Positions 1-10,272 of a stretch of 64,000 nt of DNA are shown piece by piece. Source of the DNA: Roseibium salinum (GTDB lineage: Bacteria; Pseudomonadota; Alphaproteobacteria; Rhizobiales; Stappiaceae); the NCBI RefSeq assembly GCF_026240905.1, contig NZ_JAPEVI010000003.1, positions 62,001 through 126,000 on the forward strand, given 5' to 3'. The translations under genes were made by a program, and so were the position numbers. Under the pieces are notes generated by a model. The model searched no databases. It had not been told where the DNA came from and worked only from the letters and a program-made list of their open reading frames with translations. Position 1 is the stretch's first letter. Each line of letters starts with the position of its first letter.

Positions 1-552
<552 letters not shown>

Positions 553-679
553 CTATTTGCCAGATCAGATTTTCTGCATTCAGGCAAAGGCCACCTGGAT
601 GCGGAGAAGCTGACCGTTCTCAGCGTAGCGGGCATCTTGTCCGCGACCTGTCGCGGGCGGAAGATCCCGGTTCAACCGT

Positions 680-1675
680 TCAAGGCTTTCTACCTCGCTG
701 CCTGTGTGCTCTGAAATCCGTCAAAATACGTTCCGCAATGATGGGTGTGGCGTCTATCGGCTCGTAGGTAGTGGTTTTCAACGGGCCTGGGAAGGGGTGA
801 ATGACACCCAGGTGTTCCAAATTCCCCAAAAACCGGGTGATCTTGTCATGTCCGCCGCTGGGTTTGAAGACGTGCACCGGTTTCCCGGTCACCGTGGCCT
901 CACCGATCATGTTGGTCGAGTCCGCCGTTGCGACGATCGCATCGGCCTTGGCCAGGTAGAGCCCGAGCGGGTTTGGCGCTGCGCCCGTCCAGTAGAGATG
1001 ACCGCCGGCCTTGGCGAGGCTGGACAGAGAATAGGCCAGGCCCGCCGGTGTGCGCCGCGAGGCGGTGATCAGGAGCTTCGCGCCGTCCTCCCGCACCATC
1101 CGGCGCAGGCCGGCGAGAAACCGGCTCTGGTCGTCCTCGGTAAACTTGTGGTGGCGGCTGTCGCCTCCCACGAGCACCGCAACCCGGGGATGGGCCAGCC
1201 TGTCGATCTCGGGCACCTTCTCGCCTCTGAGTTCAGCAAGCCTGCTTGCGGAGAAGCGGTGCGGCGAGGTTGGCGTCACGAGCACGTTGCGGCCCCGCAA
1301 CTTGTCGTGTTCGGGCACCCAGATGAGGTCGGCCGCGTCCGGTCCCGTGCGCGGGTCCTTCAGAAAAACGGTAAAGGTGTCTCCCCCGGAGAGCCGCTTG
1401 ATCCTGCGCAGGTAGGCAGCCGCCCGGCGGCCGGAGGCGATGGCGATATCCGGATAGGGCGGGGCGATGGGGCTGCCGGGCCGCGTTTCCCATTCCCCCG
1501 GGTCGGTCGGGCCAAAGGGCAGCCACCAGGAAAAGGGCGCGCGGGGCGCGACCTGGCGGGTCTCATACGGGCAGTCCAAAGCCTGTGCGACGCCGACGCA
1601 CTGGGCAACATCACCGGCTTTGCCGTCCGTGAGAATCCAGATCGACGAGGGGAACGTCTCCAGCGGGCTATGCAT
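680..1675 (-). CDS. ELM1-like protein (mitochondrial fission ELM1 / DUF1022 family)
   Basis: A 331-residue protein of the ELM1/DUF1022 family, widespread in alphaproteobacteria and known in plants as ELM1. The bacterial biochemical role is not established; the fold is thought to resemble nucleotide-sugar glycosyltransferases. Family hallmarks visible here are the N-terminal WILTDGKAGD (residues 13-22), the central VAVLVGGDSRHHKF, and the C-terminal DSTNMIGEA and KPVHVFKPSGGHDK segments. No signal peptide or membrane helix is visible, so a cytoplasmic location is likely. It lies on the same strand as trxB with a 142-bp gap and diverges from the Lrp gene. The ATG at 1675 is the first start before the conserved N-terminus. 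Confidence 0.8.
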   Translation of the reverse strand: MHSPLETFPSSIWILTDGKAGDVAQCVGVAQALDCPYETRQVAPRAPFSWWLPFGPTDPGEWETRPGSPIAPPYPDIAIASGRRAAAYLRRIKRLSGGDTFTVFLKDPRTGPDAADLIWVPEHDKLRGRNVLVTPTSPHRFSASRLAELRGEKVPEIDRLAHPRVAVLVGGDSRHHKFTEDDQSRFLAGLRRMVREDGAKLLITASRRTPAGLAYSLSSLAKAGGHLYWTGAAPNPLGLYLAKADAIVATADSTNMIGEATVTGKPVHVFKPSGGHDKITRFLGNLEHLGVIHPFPGPLKTTTYEPIDATPIIAERILTDFRAHRQRGRKP

Positions 1676-1874
1676 TTGAGGAGAGTCCCTTGTCGCAATC
1701 TTTCGAATTAGTGCGCATTTTTGTTATAGTCTTGCACAAACGCGCAAAAAATCATAATCCGGCACCGGACAGATACGTTAGCGCGGGACTTCCCCGTCCC
1801 GCAAGACGCCATACCCCGTTCGGTGGCAATCATCCCCATCAAGAGACGGTCGGCGAAGCTCGAAGGAGACAGGT

Positions 1875-2342
1875 TTGAAAGCGCGCCTTGATGCCATTGA
1901 CTGGCAGATCCTGAAGGAATTGCAGGACGACGGCCGGATGACCAATGTTGAGCTGGCCCGCCGGGTCGGGATCTCCGCGCCCCCGTGCCTGCGCCGCGTG
2001 CGGGCACTGGAAGAAGCCGGGCTTATTCTGGGATACCGGACGCTGCTGGACGAGAAGCAGCTGGGTTATGACGTCACGGCCTTTGCCATGGTCGGCCTGC
2101 ACAGCCAGACCGAAGCGGACCTGATTGCTTTCGAAGAGACCGTTCAAAAGTGGCCGCTGGTGCGGGAGAGCTACATGCTTTCCGGCGAGGTCGACTTCCT
2201 CCTGAAATGCGTCGCTCCCGACCTGCAGACCTTCCAGAACTTCATCATCCGCGAACTTACCGCCGCGCAGAATGTCGACAGCGTGCGCACGGCGCTGACC
2301 ATCCGGCGGACGAAGGACGAGCCGGCGGTGCCGATCGCCTGA
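1875..2342 (+). CDS. Lrp/AsnC family transcriptional regulator
   Basis: A 155-residue feast/famine regulator. An N-terminal winged helix-turn-helix (residues 4-60, with LARRVGISAPPCLRRVRALEEAG) is followed by the Lrp/AsnC ligand-binding RAM domain (about 66-145). These proteins usually form octamers and respond to amino acids. The start is a TTG at 1875 with a strong AAGGAG six bases upstream; no ATG lies in a better position. The gene diverges from the ELM1-like gene and converges on greA, and a hairpin follows its stop. The target genes cannot be deduced from sequence. Confidence 0.9.
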   Translation: MKARLDAIDWQILKELQDDGRMTNVELARRVGISAPPCLRRVRALEEAGLILGYRTLLDEKQLGYDVTAFAMVGLHSQTEADLIAFEETVQKWPLVRESYMLSGEVDFLLKCVAPDLQTFQNFIIRELTAAQNVDSVRTALTIRRTKDEPAVPIA

Positions 2343-2352
2343 ACGAAATTGC

Positions 2353-2381
2353 CCTGCCTTCGTCGCGAAAACGAAGGCAGG
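2353..2381. terminator. Hairpin between convergent lrp-type gene and greA
   Basis: An 11-bp perfect stem (CCTGCCTTCGT / ACGAAGGCAGG) with a 7-base loop sits between the ends of two convergent genes. Neither side has a clear U-run, so an intrinsic terminator is possible but weak. Confidence 0.45.
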
Positions 2382-2423
2382 CGCCTCATCTGATTGAAGC
2401 TTGAAAGGATGCTCAGGCCGGAG

Positions 2424-2897
2424 TCAGTTGAACTTGACTGCCACGATCTCGTAGGAGCGGGCCCCGCCTGGTGCGGTCACTTCGACGCTGTCACCGACGG
2501 TCTTTCCGATCAGGGCGCGAGCGATTGGTGAAGAGATTGAGACCTTGTTCTGCTTCACATCGGACTCGACGTCGCCGACGATTGTGTAGTGCTTTTCTTC
2601 TTCCGTGTCCTCATCGATCAGGTGCACGGTGGCGCCGAACTTGATAATGTCGCCCGACAGTTTGGTCACGTCGATGACTTCAGCACGCGACAGCTTGTCC
2701 TCGAGTTCCGCAATACGGCCCTCGTTCAGGCTTTGGGCTTCCTTCGCGGCATGGTATTCGGCGTTTTCCGACAGATCGCCATGCGCACGTGCTTCAGCAA
2801 TGGCATCAACGATGCGCGGACGCTCAACCGTGGTACGTGTCTTCAGTTCGTCCTGAAGCATTTTGTAACCGGCGGAGGTCATCGGAACTTTTTCCAT
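2424..2897 (-). CDS. greA: Transcription elongation factor GreA
   Basis: GreA rescues backtracked RNA polymerase by stimulating transcript cleavage through the secondary channel. The 157-residue length is typical. An N-terminal coiled coil (about 10-75) carries the catalytic-tip motif DLSENAEY (residues 41-48), whose acidic residues help hold the catalytic metal. The C-terminal FKBP-like domain includes [19 protein letters not shown]. The ATG at 2897 precedes the canonical start [11 protein letters not shown]. The gene lies just downstream of carB on the same strand, separated by a strong terminator, so it probably has its own promoter in the 112-bp gap. Confidence 0.96.
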   Translation of the reverse strand: MEKVPMTSAGYKMLQDELKTRTTVERPRIVDAIAEARAHGDLSENAEYHAAKEAQSLNEGRIAELEDKLSRAEVIDVTKLSGDIIKFGATVHLIDEDTEEEKHYTIVGDVESDVKQNKVSISSPIARALIGKTVGDSVEVTAPGGARSYEIVAVKFN

Positions 2898-2950
2898 GGG
2901 TCTCAGACCTTCAGCTTATTGGGTCCTCCTTTTTGGGACCGCGCTTTTGC

Positions 2951-2992
2951 AAAAAACAAACCAACCGGGAAAGGACGCCCTTTCCCGGCCGG
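2951..2992 (-). terminator. Intrinsic terminator of carB
   Basis: Read on the minus strand, a GC-rich stem (arms at 2979-2992 and 2961-2974, some G-U pairs, 4-base loop) is followed by TTTG and then a run of six T. It starts 18 bases past the carB stop. Confidence 0.8.
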
Positions 2993-3009
2993 TCAGGTGT
3001 ATAATAGCC

Positions 3010-6000
3010 CTAGCCGAAGTAGGATTGTAAAGGTCTTACTTCAAGGCTCCCCGCCTTATGTGCGGCGATACCTTTTGCTGCGGCGACAGATCCTGCAAGG
3101 GTCGTGTAATACGGCACCTTGTTGAGGAGTGCTGCACGACGCATCGACCGGCTATCGGCAATGGCCTGCGCGCCTTCCGTCGTGTTGAAGACAAGCTGGA
3201 CGTCACCGTTCTTGATAGCATCGACGATATGCGGGCGCCCTTCAAGCACCTTGTTGATTTTCTCTGCCGCAATGCCGTTCTGTTTGAGGAATTCCTGCGT
3301 GCCGCCGGTGGCGATGATCTTGAAACCGGCGGCTTCCAGGTTGCGCACCGCCTCCACCACGCCGGCCTTGTCATGGTCGCGCATGGAGACGAAGACCGTC
3401 CCGTGGTCCGGGACACTGACACCGGCCCCGAGCTGCGCCTTTGCAAAGGCCTTGCCGAAGGCGGTGTCGAGGCCCATCACTTCGCCGGTGGAGCGCATTT
3501 CCGGGCCGAGGATCGTATCGACGCCGGGGAAGCGCGCGAACGGGAAGACGGCTTCCTTGACCGCGATGTGGTCCAGCTTCTTCTCCGACAGATTGAACGA
3601 AGCGAGGCTTTCCCCGGCCATGATCCGGCTCGCGATCTTGGCGACCGGCGCGCCGATGGTCTTGGCGACAAACGGCACGGTCCGGGAGGCGCGCGGGTTC
3701 ACTTCAAGGACATAGATCTCGCCGCCCTTGATGGCATACTGCACATTCATCAGACCGCCGACTTCCAGCGCCAGCGCCAGAGCCTTCGTCTGGAGCCTGA
3801 GTTCCTCGATCAGGTCTTCGGAAAGCGAAAAGGGCGGCAGGGAACAGGCGCTGTCACCGGAGTGGATGCCGGCTTCCTCGATGTGCTCCATGATGCCGCA
3901 GACAAAAACGTCCTTGCCGTCGCTGAGCGCGTCGACGTCAACCTCGATCGCGCCTTCCAGGTACCGGTCGAAGAGCAGCGGATTGGTGCCCAGGACCGTG
4001 TTGATCTGGCCGGTCTTGTCGTTCGGGTACTTGGCCCGCACTTCGCCGGGAACAAGTTCCGGCAGGGTGCCGAGCAGATAGGAGTTCAGCCCTTCTTCGT
4101 CGCGGATGATCTGCATGGCGCGGCCGCCCAGAACGTAGGACGGGCGGACAACAAGCGGCAGACCCAGCTGACCGGCGATCAGGCGGCCCTGTTCGACCGA
4201 ATAGGCAATGCCGTTTTCCGGCTGCTTCAGGCCGAGCTTGTCCAGCAGTTTCGCGAACCGGTCGCGGTCTTCGGCAAGGTCGATCATGTCCGGCGAGGTG
4301 CCGAGGATCGGGACGTTGGCCTTGACGAGGGCCTGGGCCAGCTTGAGCGGCGTCTGGCCGCCGAACTGCACGATGACGCCGTGAAGCGTGCCGTTTTCGT
4401 TTTCCTTGCGGATGATTTCCAGGACGTCTTCGGGCGTCAGCGGCTCGAAATAGAGCCGGTCGGACGTGTCGTAGTCGGTCGAAACAGTTTCCGGATTGCA
4501 GTTGACCATGATGGTCTCGAACCCGGCGTCTTCGAGGGCGAAGGCGGCATGGCAGCAGCAATAGTCGAACTCGATGCCCTGGCCGATCCGGTTGGGACCG
4601 CCGCCCAGGATGACGACCTTCTTCCTGTCGGAAGGATTGGCCTCGCAGGCGGGCTTGCCCATGAAGGGGGCTTCATAGGTGGAATACATGTAGGCGGTCG
4701 GGGAGGCGAATTCGGCGGCGCAGGTGTCGATGCGCTTGTAGACAGGATGAACATCCAGTTCCTTGCGCAGCTTGACCACATGGTTCGCATCCACGCCGGC
4801 GAGGCTTCCCAGGCGTTCGTCGGAAAAGCCCATGGCCTTCAGCTTGCGCAGGTTTACCGCATCCTGCGGCAGGCCGATCTTGCGCACCTTGGCTTCCGTG
4901 GCCACGATATCGGCGATCTGATCCAGGAACCAGGTGTTGATGCCGCTGGCCTGGTTGATTTCCTCCACGCTCATGCCAAGGCGCATGGCCTGGGCGACGT
5001 TGAGCAGACGGGTGGGCGTCGGGATGGCCACGGCGGCGCGCAACGCGTTCCTGTCGTCGCCCTGGTCGAGGCCCGGGATCTCGGTCTCGTCGAGGCCGTT
5101 GAGGCCGGTTTCCAGGCCGCGCAGCGCCTTTTGCAGGCTTTCCTTGAACGTGCGTCCGATGGCCATGACTTCGCCGACCGACTTCATGGCAGTGGTCAGC
5201 GTCGCTTCGGAGCCCGGGAATTTCTCGAAGGCAAAGCGCGGGATCTTGGTGACCACATAGTCGATGGTCGGCTCGAAGGAGGCCGGTGTGGCGCCGCCGG
5301 TAATGTCGTTTTCCAGCTCGTCCAGCGTATAGCCGACGGCAAGCTTGGCCGCGATCTTGGCGATCGGGAAGCCGGTCGCCTTGGAGGCGAGCGCCGACGA
5401 GCGCGAGACGCGCGGGTTCATTTCGATCACGACGAGGCGGCCGGTCTCCGGATTGACCGCGAACTGGACGTTCGATCCGCCGGTTTCGACGCCGATTTCG
5501 CGCAGCACCGCAATCGAGGCGTCGCGCATCATCTGGTATTCCTTGTCCGTCAGCGTCAGGGCCGGCGCGACGGTGATGGAATCGCCCGTATGGACACCCA
5601 TCGGATCGATGTTTTCGATCGAGCAGATGATGATGCAGTTGTCCGCCTTGTCGCGGACCACTTCCATCTCGTATTCCTTCCAGCCGAGCAGGCTCTCGTC
5701 GATCAGCACCTGGCCGACCGGTGAGGCGTCGATACCGGAGCGGACGATGGTTTCGTATTCTTCCCGGTTGTAGGCAACGCCGCCGCCGGTGCCGCCGAGC
5801 GTGAAGGCCGGGCGGATGATGGCCGGCAGGCCGATCTCATCGAGGGCGCGCATGGCCTCCAGGTAGCCCGCGTTCCGGTCGTAGCCGGTGATCTTGCCGT
5901 TCGCGCCGCGGATGGGTGGTGAGGCGGCGATCAAGGCGCGCGGGTTTTCCAGGCCGATCGCGTCCATGGCGGCGCGGAATTTTTCCCGGTCCTCGGCCTT

Positions 6001-6372
6001 TTCGATTGCGTCGGCCCGCGCGCCGATCATCTCGACACCGAACTCTTCCAGGACGCCCATCTCCTGCAGATCGAGCGCGCAGTTGAGCGCCGTCTGTCCG
6101 CCCATGGTCGGCAGCAGGGCGTCCGGGCGTTCCTTTTCGATGATCTTCGCCACGAGTTCGGGCGTGATCGGTTCGATGTATGTGGCGTCGGCGAGCTCCG
6201 GGTCCGTCATGATGGTTGCCGGGTTGGAGTTCACCAGGATGATGCGATAACCTTCTTCGCGCAGAGCTTTGCAGGCCTGGGTGCCGGAATAGTCGAACTC
6301 GCAGGCCTGGCCGATGACAATCGGACCGGCACCAATGATCAATATGGAAGAGATATCTGTGCGTTTTGGCAT
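3010..6372 (-). CDS. carB: Carbamoyl-phosphate synthase large subunit
   Basis: CarB makes carbamoyl phosphate from ammonia (supplied by CarA), bicarbonate and two ATP, for arginine and pyrimidine synthesis. The 1120-residue protein shows the two homologous halves expected. The first ATP-grasp unit begins at [19 protein letters not shown] (residues 8-26) and the second at [20 protein letters not shown] (about 590-610). The C-terminal allosteric MGS-like domain (about 970-1110, with [11 protein letters not shown]) binds effectors. The glycine-rich ATP loops ([18 protein letters not shown]) and [16 protein letters not shown] are intact. carA is about 1.8 kb upstream on the same strand but separated by other genes, so the two subunits are not strictly co-transcribed here. 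Confidence 0.98.
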   Translation of the reverse strand: MPKRTDISSILIIGAGPIVIGQACEFDYSGTQACKALREEGYRIILVNSNPATIMTDPELADATYIEPITPELVAKIIEKERPDALLPTMGGQTALNCALDLQEMGVLEEFGVEMIGARADAIEKAEDREKFRAAMDAIGLENPRALIAASPPIRGANGKITGYDRNAGYLEAMRALDEIGLPAIIRPAFTLGGTGGGVAYNREEYETIVRSGIDASPVGQVLIDESLLGWKEYEMEVVRDKADNCIIICSIENIDPMGVHTGDSITVAPALTLTDKEYQMMRDASIAVLREIGVETGGSNVQFAVNPETGRLVVIEMNPRVSRSSALASKATGFPIAKIAAKLAVGYTLDELENDITGGATPASFEPTIDYVVTKIPRFAFEKFPGSEATLTTAMKSVGEVMAIGRTFKESLQKALRGLETGLNGLDETEIPGLDQGDDRNALRAAVAIPTPTRLLNVAQAMRLGMSVEEINQASGINTWFLDQIADIVATEAKVRKIGLPQDAVNLRKLKAMGFSDERLGSLAGVDANHVVKLRKELDVHPVYKRIDTCAAEFASPTAYMYSTYEAPFMGKPACEANPSDRKKVVILGGGPNRIGQGIEFDYCCCHAAFALEDAGFETIMVNCNPETVSTDYDTSDRLYFEPLTPEDVLEIIRKENENGTLHGVIVQFGGQTPLKLAQALVKANVPILGTSPDMIDLAEDRDRFAKLLDKLGLKQPENGIAYSVEQGRLIAGQLGLPLVVRPSYVLGGRAMQIIRDEEGLNSYLLGTLPELVPGEVRAKYPNDKTGQINTVLGTNPLLFDRYLEGAIEVDVDALSDGKDVFVCGIMEHIEEAGIHSGDSACSLPPFSLSEDLIEELRLQTKALALALEVGGLMNVQYAIKGGEIYVLEVNPRASRTVPFVAKTIGAPVAKIASRIMAGESLASFNLSEKKLDHIAVKEAVFPFARFPGVDTILGPEMRSTGEVMGLDTAFGKAFAKAQLGAGVSVPDHGTVFVSMRDHDKAGVVEAVRNLEAAGFKIIATGGTQEFLKQNGIAAEKINKVLEGRPHIVDAIKNGDVQLVFNTTEGAQAIADSRSMRRAALLNKVPYYTTLAGSVAAAKGIAAHKAGSLEVRPLQSYFG

Positions 6373-6547
6373 CTCGGCTCGCGGCTCGCAGCGGCCAATC
6401 CGGATAAGCGGGGGCCGCTATTCGGTTTGGCTCTGGTGTTGAAGTGAATGACAGTATTGGCTGAGCGCGTCTTATAGGGAAAAGCGAAGCGCTAGGAAAC
6501 CCCGGGCGGACATCATGGCGGCGTTTTTATTGGCCGCAATGCGCAGT

Positions 6548-6826
6548 TTATTCCTTATCGGGCGATTCGAGGGCCAGCGGCATCGTGGTCTGACCGTCGA
6601 AATCGCCCACGCCCTCGGTCAGAGCATAGCAGGCCAGGCGCACGGACTTGGGTATTTCGACGGGCCGGCCGTCGCGATTGCCCTTCTCATAATACTGGAT
6701 CATGCGCTTCTTCAATCCGAGTTGTTCGGCGGCGTCCTTCTGTTTCAATCCGAGTTTCCGGCGCCAGTGGCGAAACTGCTGCGGGGTCATGGCGGACCCG
6801 GAGTTCTTTGGTTTTGATTCGGCCAT
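6548..6826 (-). CDS. Small XRE-type helix-turn-helix protein
   Basis: A 92-residue protein with a Cro/CI-type helix-turn-helix across residues 14-45 (TPQQFRHWRRKLGLKQKDAA, then QLGLKKRMIQYYEKG). The rest is a short tail, so it is little more than a DNA-binding domain. The first ATG (6826) lacks a clear ribosome site. An internal ATG at 6790 would still keep the whole HTH, so the start is uncertain. It lies upstream of carB on the same strand with a 175-bp gap. The upstream DNA contains repeated TGTGC-type words (around 6932-6957) that could be its own operator, but this is only suggestive. Confidence 0.75.
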   Translation of the reverse strand: MAESKPKNSGSAMTPQQFRHWRRKLGLKQKDAAEQLGLKKRMIQYYEKGNRDGRPVEIPKSVRLACYALTEGVGDFDGQTTMPLALESPDKE

Positions 6827-7651
6827 TTACTATTGTTCCGGAATACCTTGGTTCCCTTCAGTTCGGGTCGGGAGAGCACCCGTCGACGATCCAGACACAA
6901 ATAACCTGAATGTCCGATTGTCAATCGGGAAGTGCACAATGTGCTCTTTTTGTGCGATAGTTGCGTCGGCGGTCTTGCCCCGGTGTTCACGTCCGTGTCT
7001 GCAGGCCGGTTTCAGCCTGTGGATTTAACCAAATGCGGACTCATGGTTAGCGCAAGGCGGATACACGCAGTGCGTGTAATTCCCGGGGTGCTTTCTATCT
7101 ACTTAAATGAACATGAGAAAAGTATTTGAGGTGCTCCGTGACACCTGGGACGTATAGACCTTGCAGGCTCTGCAATAAGTTTCAGGAACTGTCGGAGGAA
7201 AAACAAGCGATATTGTCGGAATAGGAAAATCCGCTGACCGATTGCGTGTTTTTTACAAGTCTATTTGTTCGCCTTGAATTATCGATAATCAATCTTACTA
7301 GAAGAGTGTATTGTAAATGCCTTGCGAAAGTTATTTATAGTTGTGCGATCTTGCTGCTGATTCTCGAGTTTTCGGCTCATAGGACCTCAAACTTCTGCGT
7401 AATCTGGATAATAATTCCGTTTTTGGCGTAGATTTTAACTGTCAATTCGGTGTATTAGTCTAGCGCTTAGTGTCAATGTGAGTTTGGCGTTCGGGGCTTC
7501 TGCAGTCGTGAGCACTATGCTTGAAGCTACAGAGGTCGCTTTGCGGAGCTAGTGGGACCTGACGGCCTGGTAGTGGGACCAGGACGTTGGAAGCGTCGCA
7601 AGAATACACGCCAGATTTGGAGTAAATAAAGATAAGATCGGGCTTAAAAGC
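6827..7651. other. AT-rich intergenic spacer (825 bp)
   Basis: The spacer lies between the divergent XRE and MerR genes. The part from about 7030 to 7640 is clearly more AT-rich than the flanks. I see no conserved gene. A 28-codon GTG-initiated frame at 7138-7224 encodes a small CxxC-containing peptide, and a second short frame at 7107-7157 overlaps it; neither can be claimed as real. The promoters of both flanking genes must lie here. Confidence 0.6.
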
Positions 7652-8089
7652 ATGAACAATACAGCTGCCAAAATTGTCGCGGTGCCGGATATTGCCGGCC
7701 CGGGACAGAACGTTGTGCTGGATGATCGCGCTCTTGCGATTTCCGAAATGTCCGAGCGGTTCGATGTAACCCTGCGGACCTTGCGTTTCTATGAGGAGAA
7801 GGGTCTCCTCAATCCCGTGCGCAAAGGCGCTCGCCGTTTCTACGGCGCCCGGGACGTTTCGCGAATGCGCGTCATCCTGCAGGCCAAGAAGATCGGCCTG
7901 ACGCTGGCGGAGATCCGCAGGGTCATAAAACTGGTGGAAAGCAATGCAAATCGCCAGGACCAGTTCAGGGAAATCCAGGAAATCTGCAGAAGTCAGCAGG
8001 AAATCCTTGTTGAACAAAAGCAGATGCTGGACGAACAACTCGCGGAAGTGGAAAACATCCTGTCGGACTTCGATGAACTGATCGGCTGA
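7652..8089 (+). CDS. MerR family transcriptional regulator
   Basis: A 145-residue regulator. A roughly 28-residue N-terminal leader precedes the MerR winged-helix domain (about 29-95), with ISEMSERFDVTLRTLRFYEEKGLL and RRFYGARDVSRMRVILQAKKIGLTLAEIRRV. A C-terminal coiled coil (about 105-140) is the expected dimerisation helix. No cysteine cluster for metal or redox sensing is present, so the effector is unknown. The ATG at 7652 is the only good start. It is followed by a strong bidirectional terminator shared with the convergent carA. Confidence 0.88.
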   Translation: MNNTAAKIVAVPDIAGPGQNVVLDDRALAISEMSERFDVTLRTLRFYEEKGLLNPVRKGARRFYGARDVSRMRVILQAKKIGLTLAEIRRVIKLVESNANRQDQFREIQEICRSQQEILVEQKQMLDEQLAEVENILSDFDELIG

Positions 8090-8117
8090 TCAGCAGAAAA
8101 GACGGACAGCGTAAAAG

Positions 8118-8150
8118 AAACCCCGGACTGCAGGCCGCAGTCCGGGGTTT
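8118..8150. terminator. Strong bidirectional terminator between merR-type gene and carA
   Basis: A 14-bp perfect stem (AAACCCCGGACTGC paired with its complement, arms 8118-8131 and 8137-8150) with a 5-base loop. It is followed by TTTCTTTTA on the plus strand and by the equivalent T-rich tract on the minus strand, so it serves both convergent genes. Confidence 0.92.
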
Positions 8151-8171
8151 CTTTTATTGCAGCGGAACACG

Positions 8172-9353
8172 TCAGGCCGCGTCGGCAGACTCCATCATGT
8201 CGGTGAACCGCTTGAACAGGTAATGGCTATCCCGCGGCCCCGGAGAGGCTTCCGGGTGGTACTGAACGGAAAAGACCGGCTTGTCCTTCATCGCGAGGCC
8301 GCAATTGGACCCGTCGAACAGCGAGACATGGGTCTGCTGGACATTTTCCGGAAGGCTGTCGGCATCGACGGCGAAACCGTGGTTCATCGAGGTGATCTCG
8401 ACCTTGCCGGTCGTGTGGTCGAAAACCGGATGATTGGCGCCATGGTGCCCCTGGTGCATCTTGACGGTCTTGCCGCCAAGGGCCAGGGCCAGCATCTGAT
8501 GGCCGAGGCAGATGCCGAAGGTCGGCACGCCGGTCTCGACGACCTTGCGGATCGTGCCGACCGAATAGGCGCCCGTTGCGGCCGGGTCGCCCGGACCGTT
8601 GGACAGGAACACGCCGTCGGGCTTGTGCCCCAGCACTTCCTCGGCCGTGGCGGTGGCGGGAAGTACGGTAACATCGCAGCCGGCTTCCGTCAGCAGGCGC
8701 AGGATGTTGCGCTTGATGCCGTAGTCGATCGCGACGACCTTGTATTTGCCGCCCGTTTGCTCTGCGAAGCCCTGGTCCCATTTCCACGTGGTCTGCGTCC
8801 AGGGAAAGGACTGGGTGGTGGAGACCTCCCTGGCGAGGTCCATTCCCACGAGCCCGGGCCAGTTGGCGGCAGCCGTTTTGAGGCTATCCACATCAAACTT
8901 GCCGTCCGGCGCATGCGCGATCACGCCGTTGGGCACACCCTTCTCACGGATCAGGGCGGTCAGGGCGCGCGTGTCCACGCCGCTGATGCCGATCATGTTG
9001 CGGCTTTTCAGCCAGACGTCGAAATGTTTCGCGGCCCGGTAGTTGGCCGGATCGGTGATCTCTGCCGCCAGAACCACGCCGCGGATACCGCTGTCCGCAG
9101 CCATATTGACGGTTTCGATGTCCTCGTCATTGGTGCCCACATTGCCTATATGAGGAAAAGTGAACGTAATGATCTGGCCGCAATAGGACGGGTCGGTCAG
9201 GATCTCCTGATAGCCCGTCATGGCGGTGTTGAAGCAAATCTCACCAACAGCTTGACCGGTGGCGCCGAGGCCTTGCCCCTCGATAATACTGCCATCGGAG
9301 AGCACAAGCAGGGCGGTCGCCGGGGGCTGTGACCATGCGTCTGCAGTCGTCAT
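8172..9353 (-). CDS. carA: Carbamoyl-phosphate synthase small subunit
   Basis: CarA is the glutaminase subunit that feeds ammonia to CarB. The 393-residue protein has the N-terminal CPSase small-chain domain (LVLSDGSIIEGQGLG near residues 16-30; GEICFNTAMTGYQEILTDPSY). The class I amidotransferase domain has the nucleophile Cys282 in FGICLGHQML and the His/Glu pair in VQYHPEASPGP near residue 370. A longer frame upstream exists, but the ATG at 9353 (MTTADAW) puts the conserved N-terminus at the usual distance. It is divergent from yqeY. Confidence 0.97.
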   Translation of the reverse strand: MTTADAWSQPPATALLVLSDGSIIEGQGLGATGQAVGEICFNTAMTGYQEILTDPSYCGQIITFTFPHIGNVGTNDEDIETVNMAADSGIRGVVLAAEITDPANYRAAKHFDVWLKSRNMIGISGVDTRALTALIREKGVPNGVIAHAPDGKFDVDSLKTAAANWPGLVGMDLAREVSTTQSFPWTQTTWKWDQGFAEQTGGKYKVVAIDYGIKRNILRLLTEAGCDVTVLPATATAEEVLGHKPDGVFLSNGPGDPAATGAYSVGTIRKVVETGVPTFGICLGHQMLALALGGKTVKMHQGHHGANHPVFDHTTGKVEITSMNHGFAVDADSLPENVQQTHVSLFDGSNCGLAMKDKPVFSVQYHPEASPGPRDSHYLFKRFTDMMESADAA

Positions 9354-9586
9354 GTCTTGTTTCCAGAGTTTGTTGGTGACATCATGCGCTGCAGAAAGGC
9401 GCCTGGATCGGGGCGAATGAACCCGCAATTGGCCGTCTGCATCAAGCGCGGGACTCTATGGGAAGCGACTGGGATCGTCAATATTGATCCGCTTAAAAAA
9501 GCTCTTTAAAATTCAATGGCTTGGCTGAGAGATAGCTACAGGTGCCCAGTGCATCATGCCTCAGTGCGGCAGGGGGTAGTATAATC

Positions 9587-10099
9587 ATGCGCGAAGCTAT
9601 GCGCGAGAAAATCAATGCTGCCTTGAAGGCGGCGCAGGATGAAGGCGACAAGCGCCGGTGCGCGACATTGCGCCTGGTCCAGACCGCCGTGAAGGATCGT
9701 GAATCCGCTGCCAGGGAAAACGGCAAGGACGGCGTCAACGAAATCGAAGTCGTCGAAATCCTTCAGAAAATGGTTCGTCAACGGGAAAGCTCCGCCATCG
9801 AGTTCGAAAGCGGCGGCCAGCTCGACCTGGCCGAACAGGAACGTGCCGAACAGGAAATCATCCGCGAGTTCCTGCCGGCGCAGTTCAGCGAGGACGAAAC
9901 CAAGGCCATTTGCGAGGCGACGGTCAACGACATCAATGCCCGGGGCCTGCGCGATATCGGCCGGTGCATGAGTGAACTGAAGACGCGCTATCCGGGGCAA
10001 ATGGACTTTGTCCAGGCTTCCTGCTTCCTCAAGGACATGCTGCGCAGCGAAGGCGCCGGACCGTCCGCCGAGGGATCGGACGACGCGGGCAAGGGTTGA
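9587..10099 (+). CDS. GatB/YqeY domain-containing protein
   Basis: A 170-residue protein of the YqeY family, related to the tail domain of the tRNA amidotransferase subunit GatB. The function of free-standing YqeY is not settled; tRNA binding has been proposed. Hallmarks are MREKINAALKAAQDEGDKRR, LRLVQTAVKDRE, and the C-terminal helical domain around EQEIIREFLPAQFSEDE. The ATG at 9587 has AGGGGG ten bases upstream and was chosen over earlier in-frame starts. It lies directly upstream of dnaG, as in many alphaproteobacteria (yqeY-dnaG-rpoD). Confidence 0.9.
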   Translation: MREAMREKINAALKAAQDEGDKRRCATLRLVQTAVKDRESAARENGKDGVNEIEVVEILQKMVRQRESSAIEFESGGQLDLAEQERAEQEIIREFLPAQFSEDETKAICEATVNDINARGLRDIGRCMSELKTRYPGQMDFVQASCFLKDMLRSEGAGPSAEGSDDAGKG

Positions 10100-10272
10100 G
10101 CTTCGGCGCCAGCCCACCTTTCCTGACAGGTCTTGCGGCAATCGCGGTTCGCCCGGTGAGAGAGACTGGCGCCGACCGACAAGAGGCTCTATTTTGTCGG
10201 ATCTTCCTGGCGGCGGCGACGCTGCGAGGTGATCTGTCCATTCACTGAAGTATCAAGGGCCATCCGCGTTCC

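Noticed and set aside
3058..5724. 888-codon open frame antisense to carB
   Set aside because: A shadow of high-GC coding on the other strand; carB motifs are complete and the antisense peptide shows no domain.
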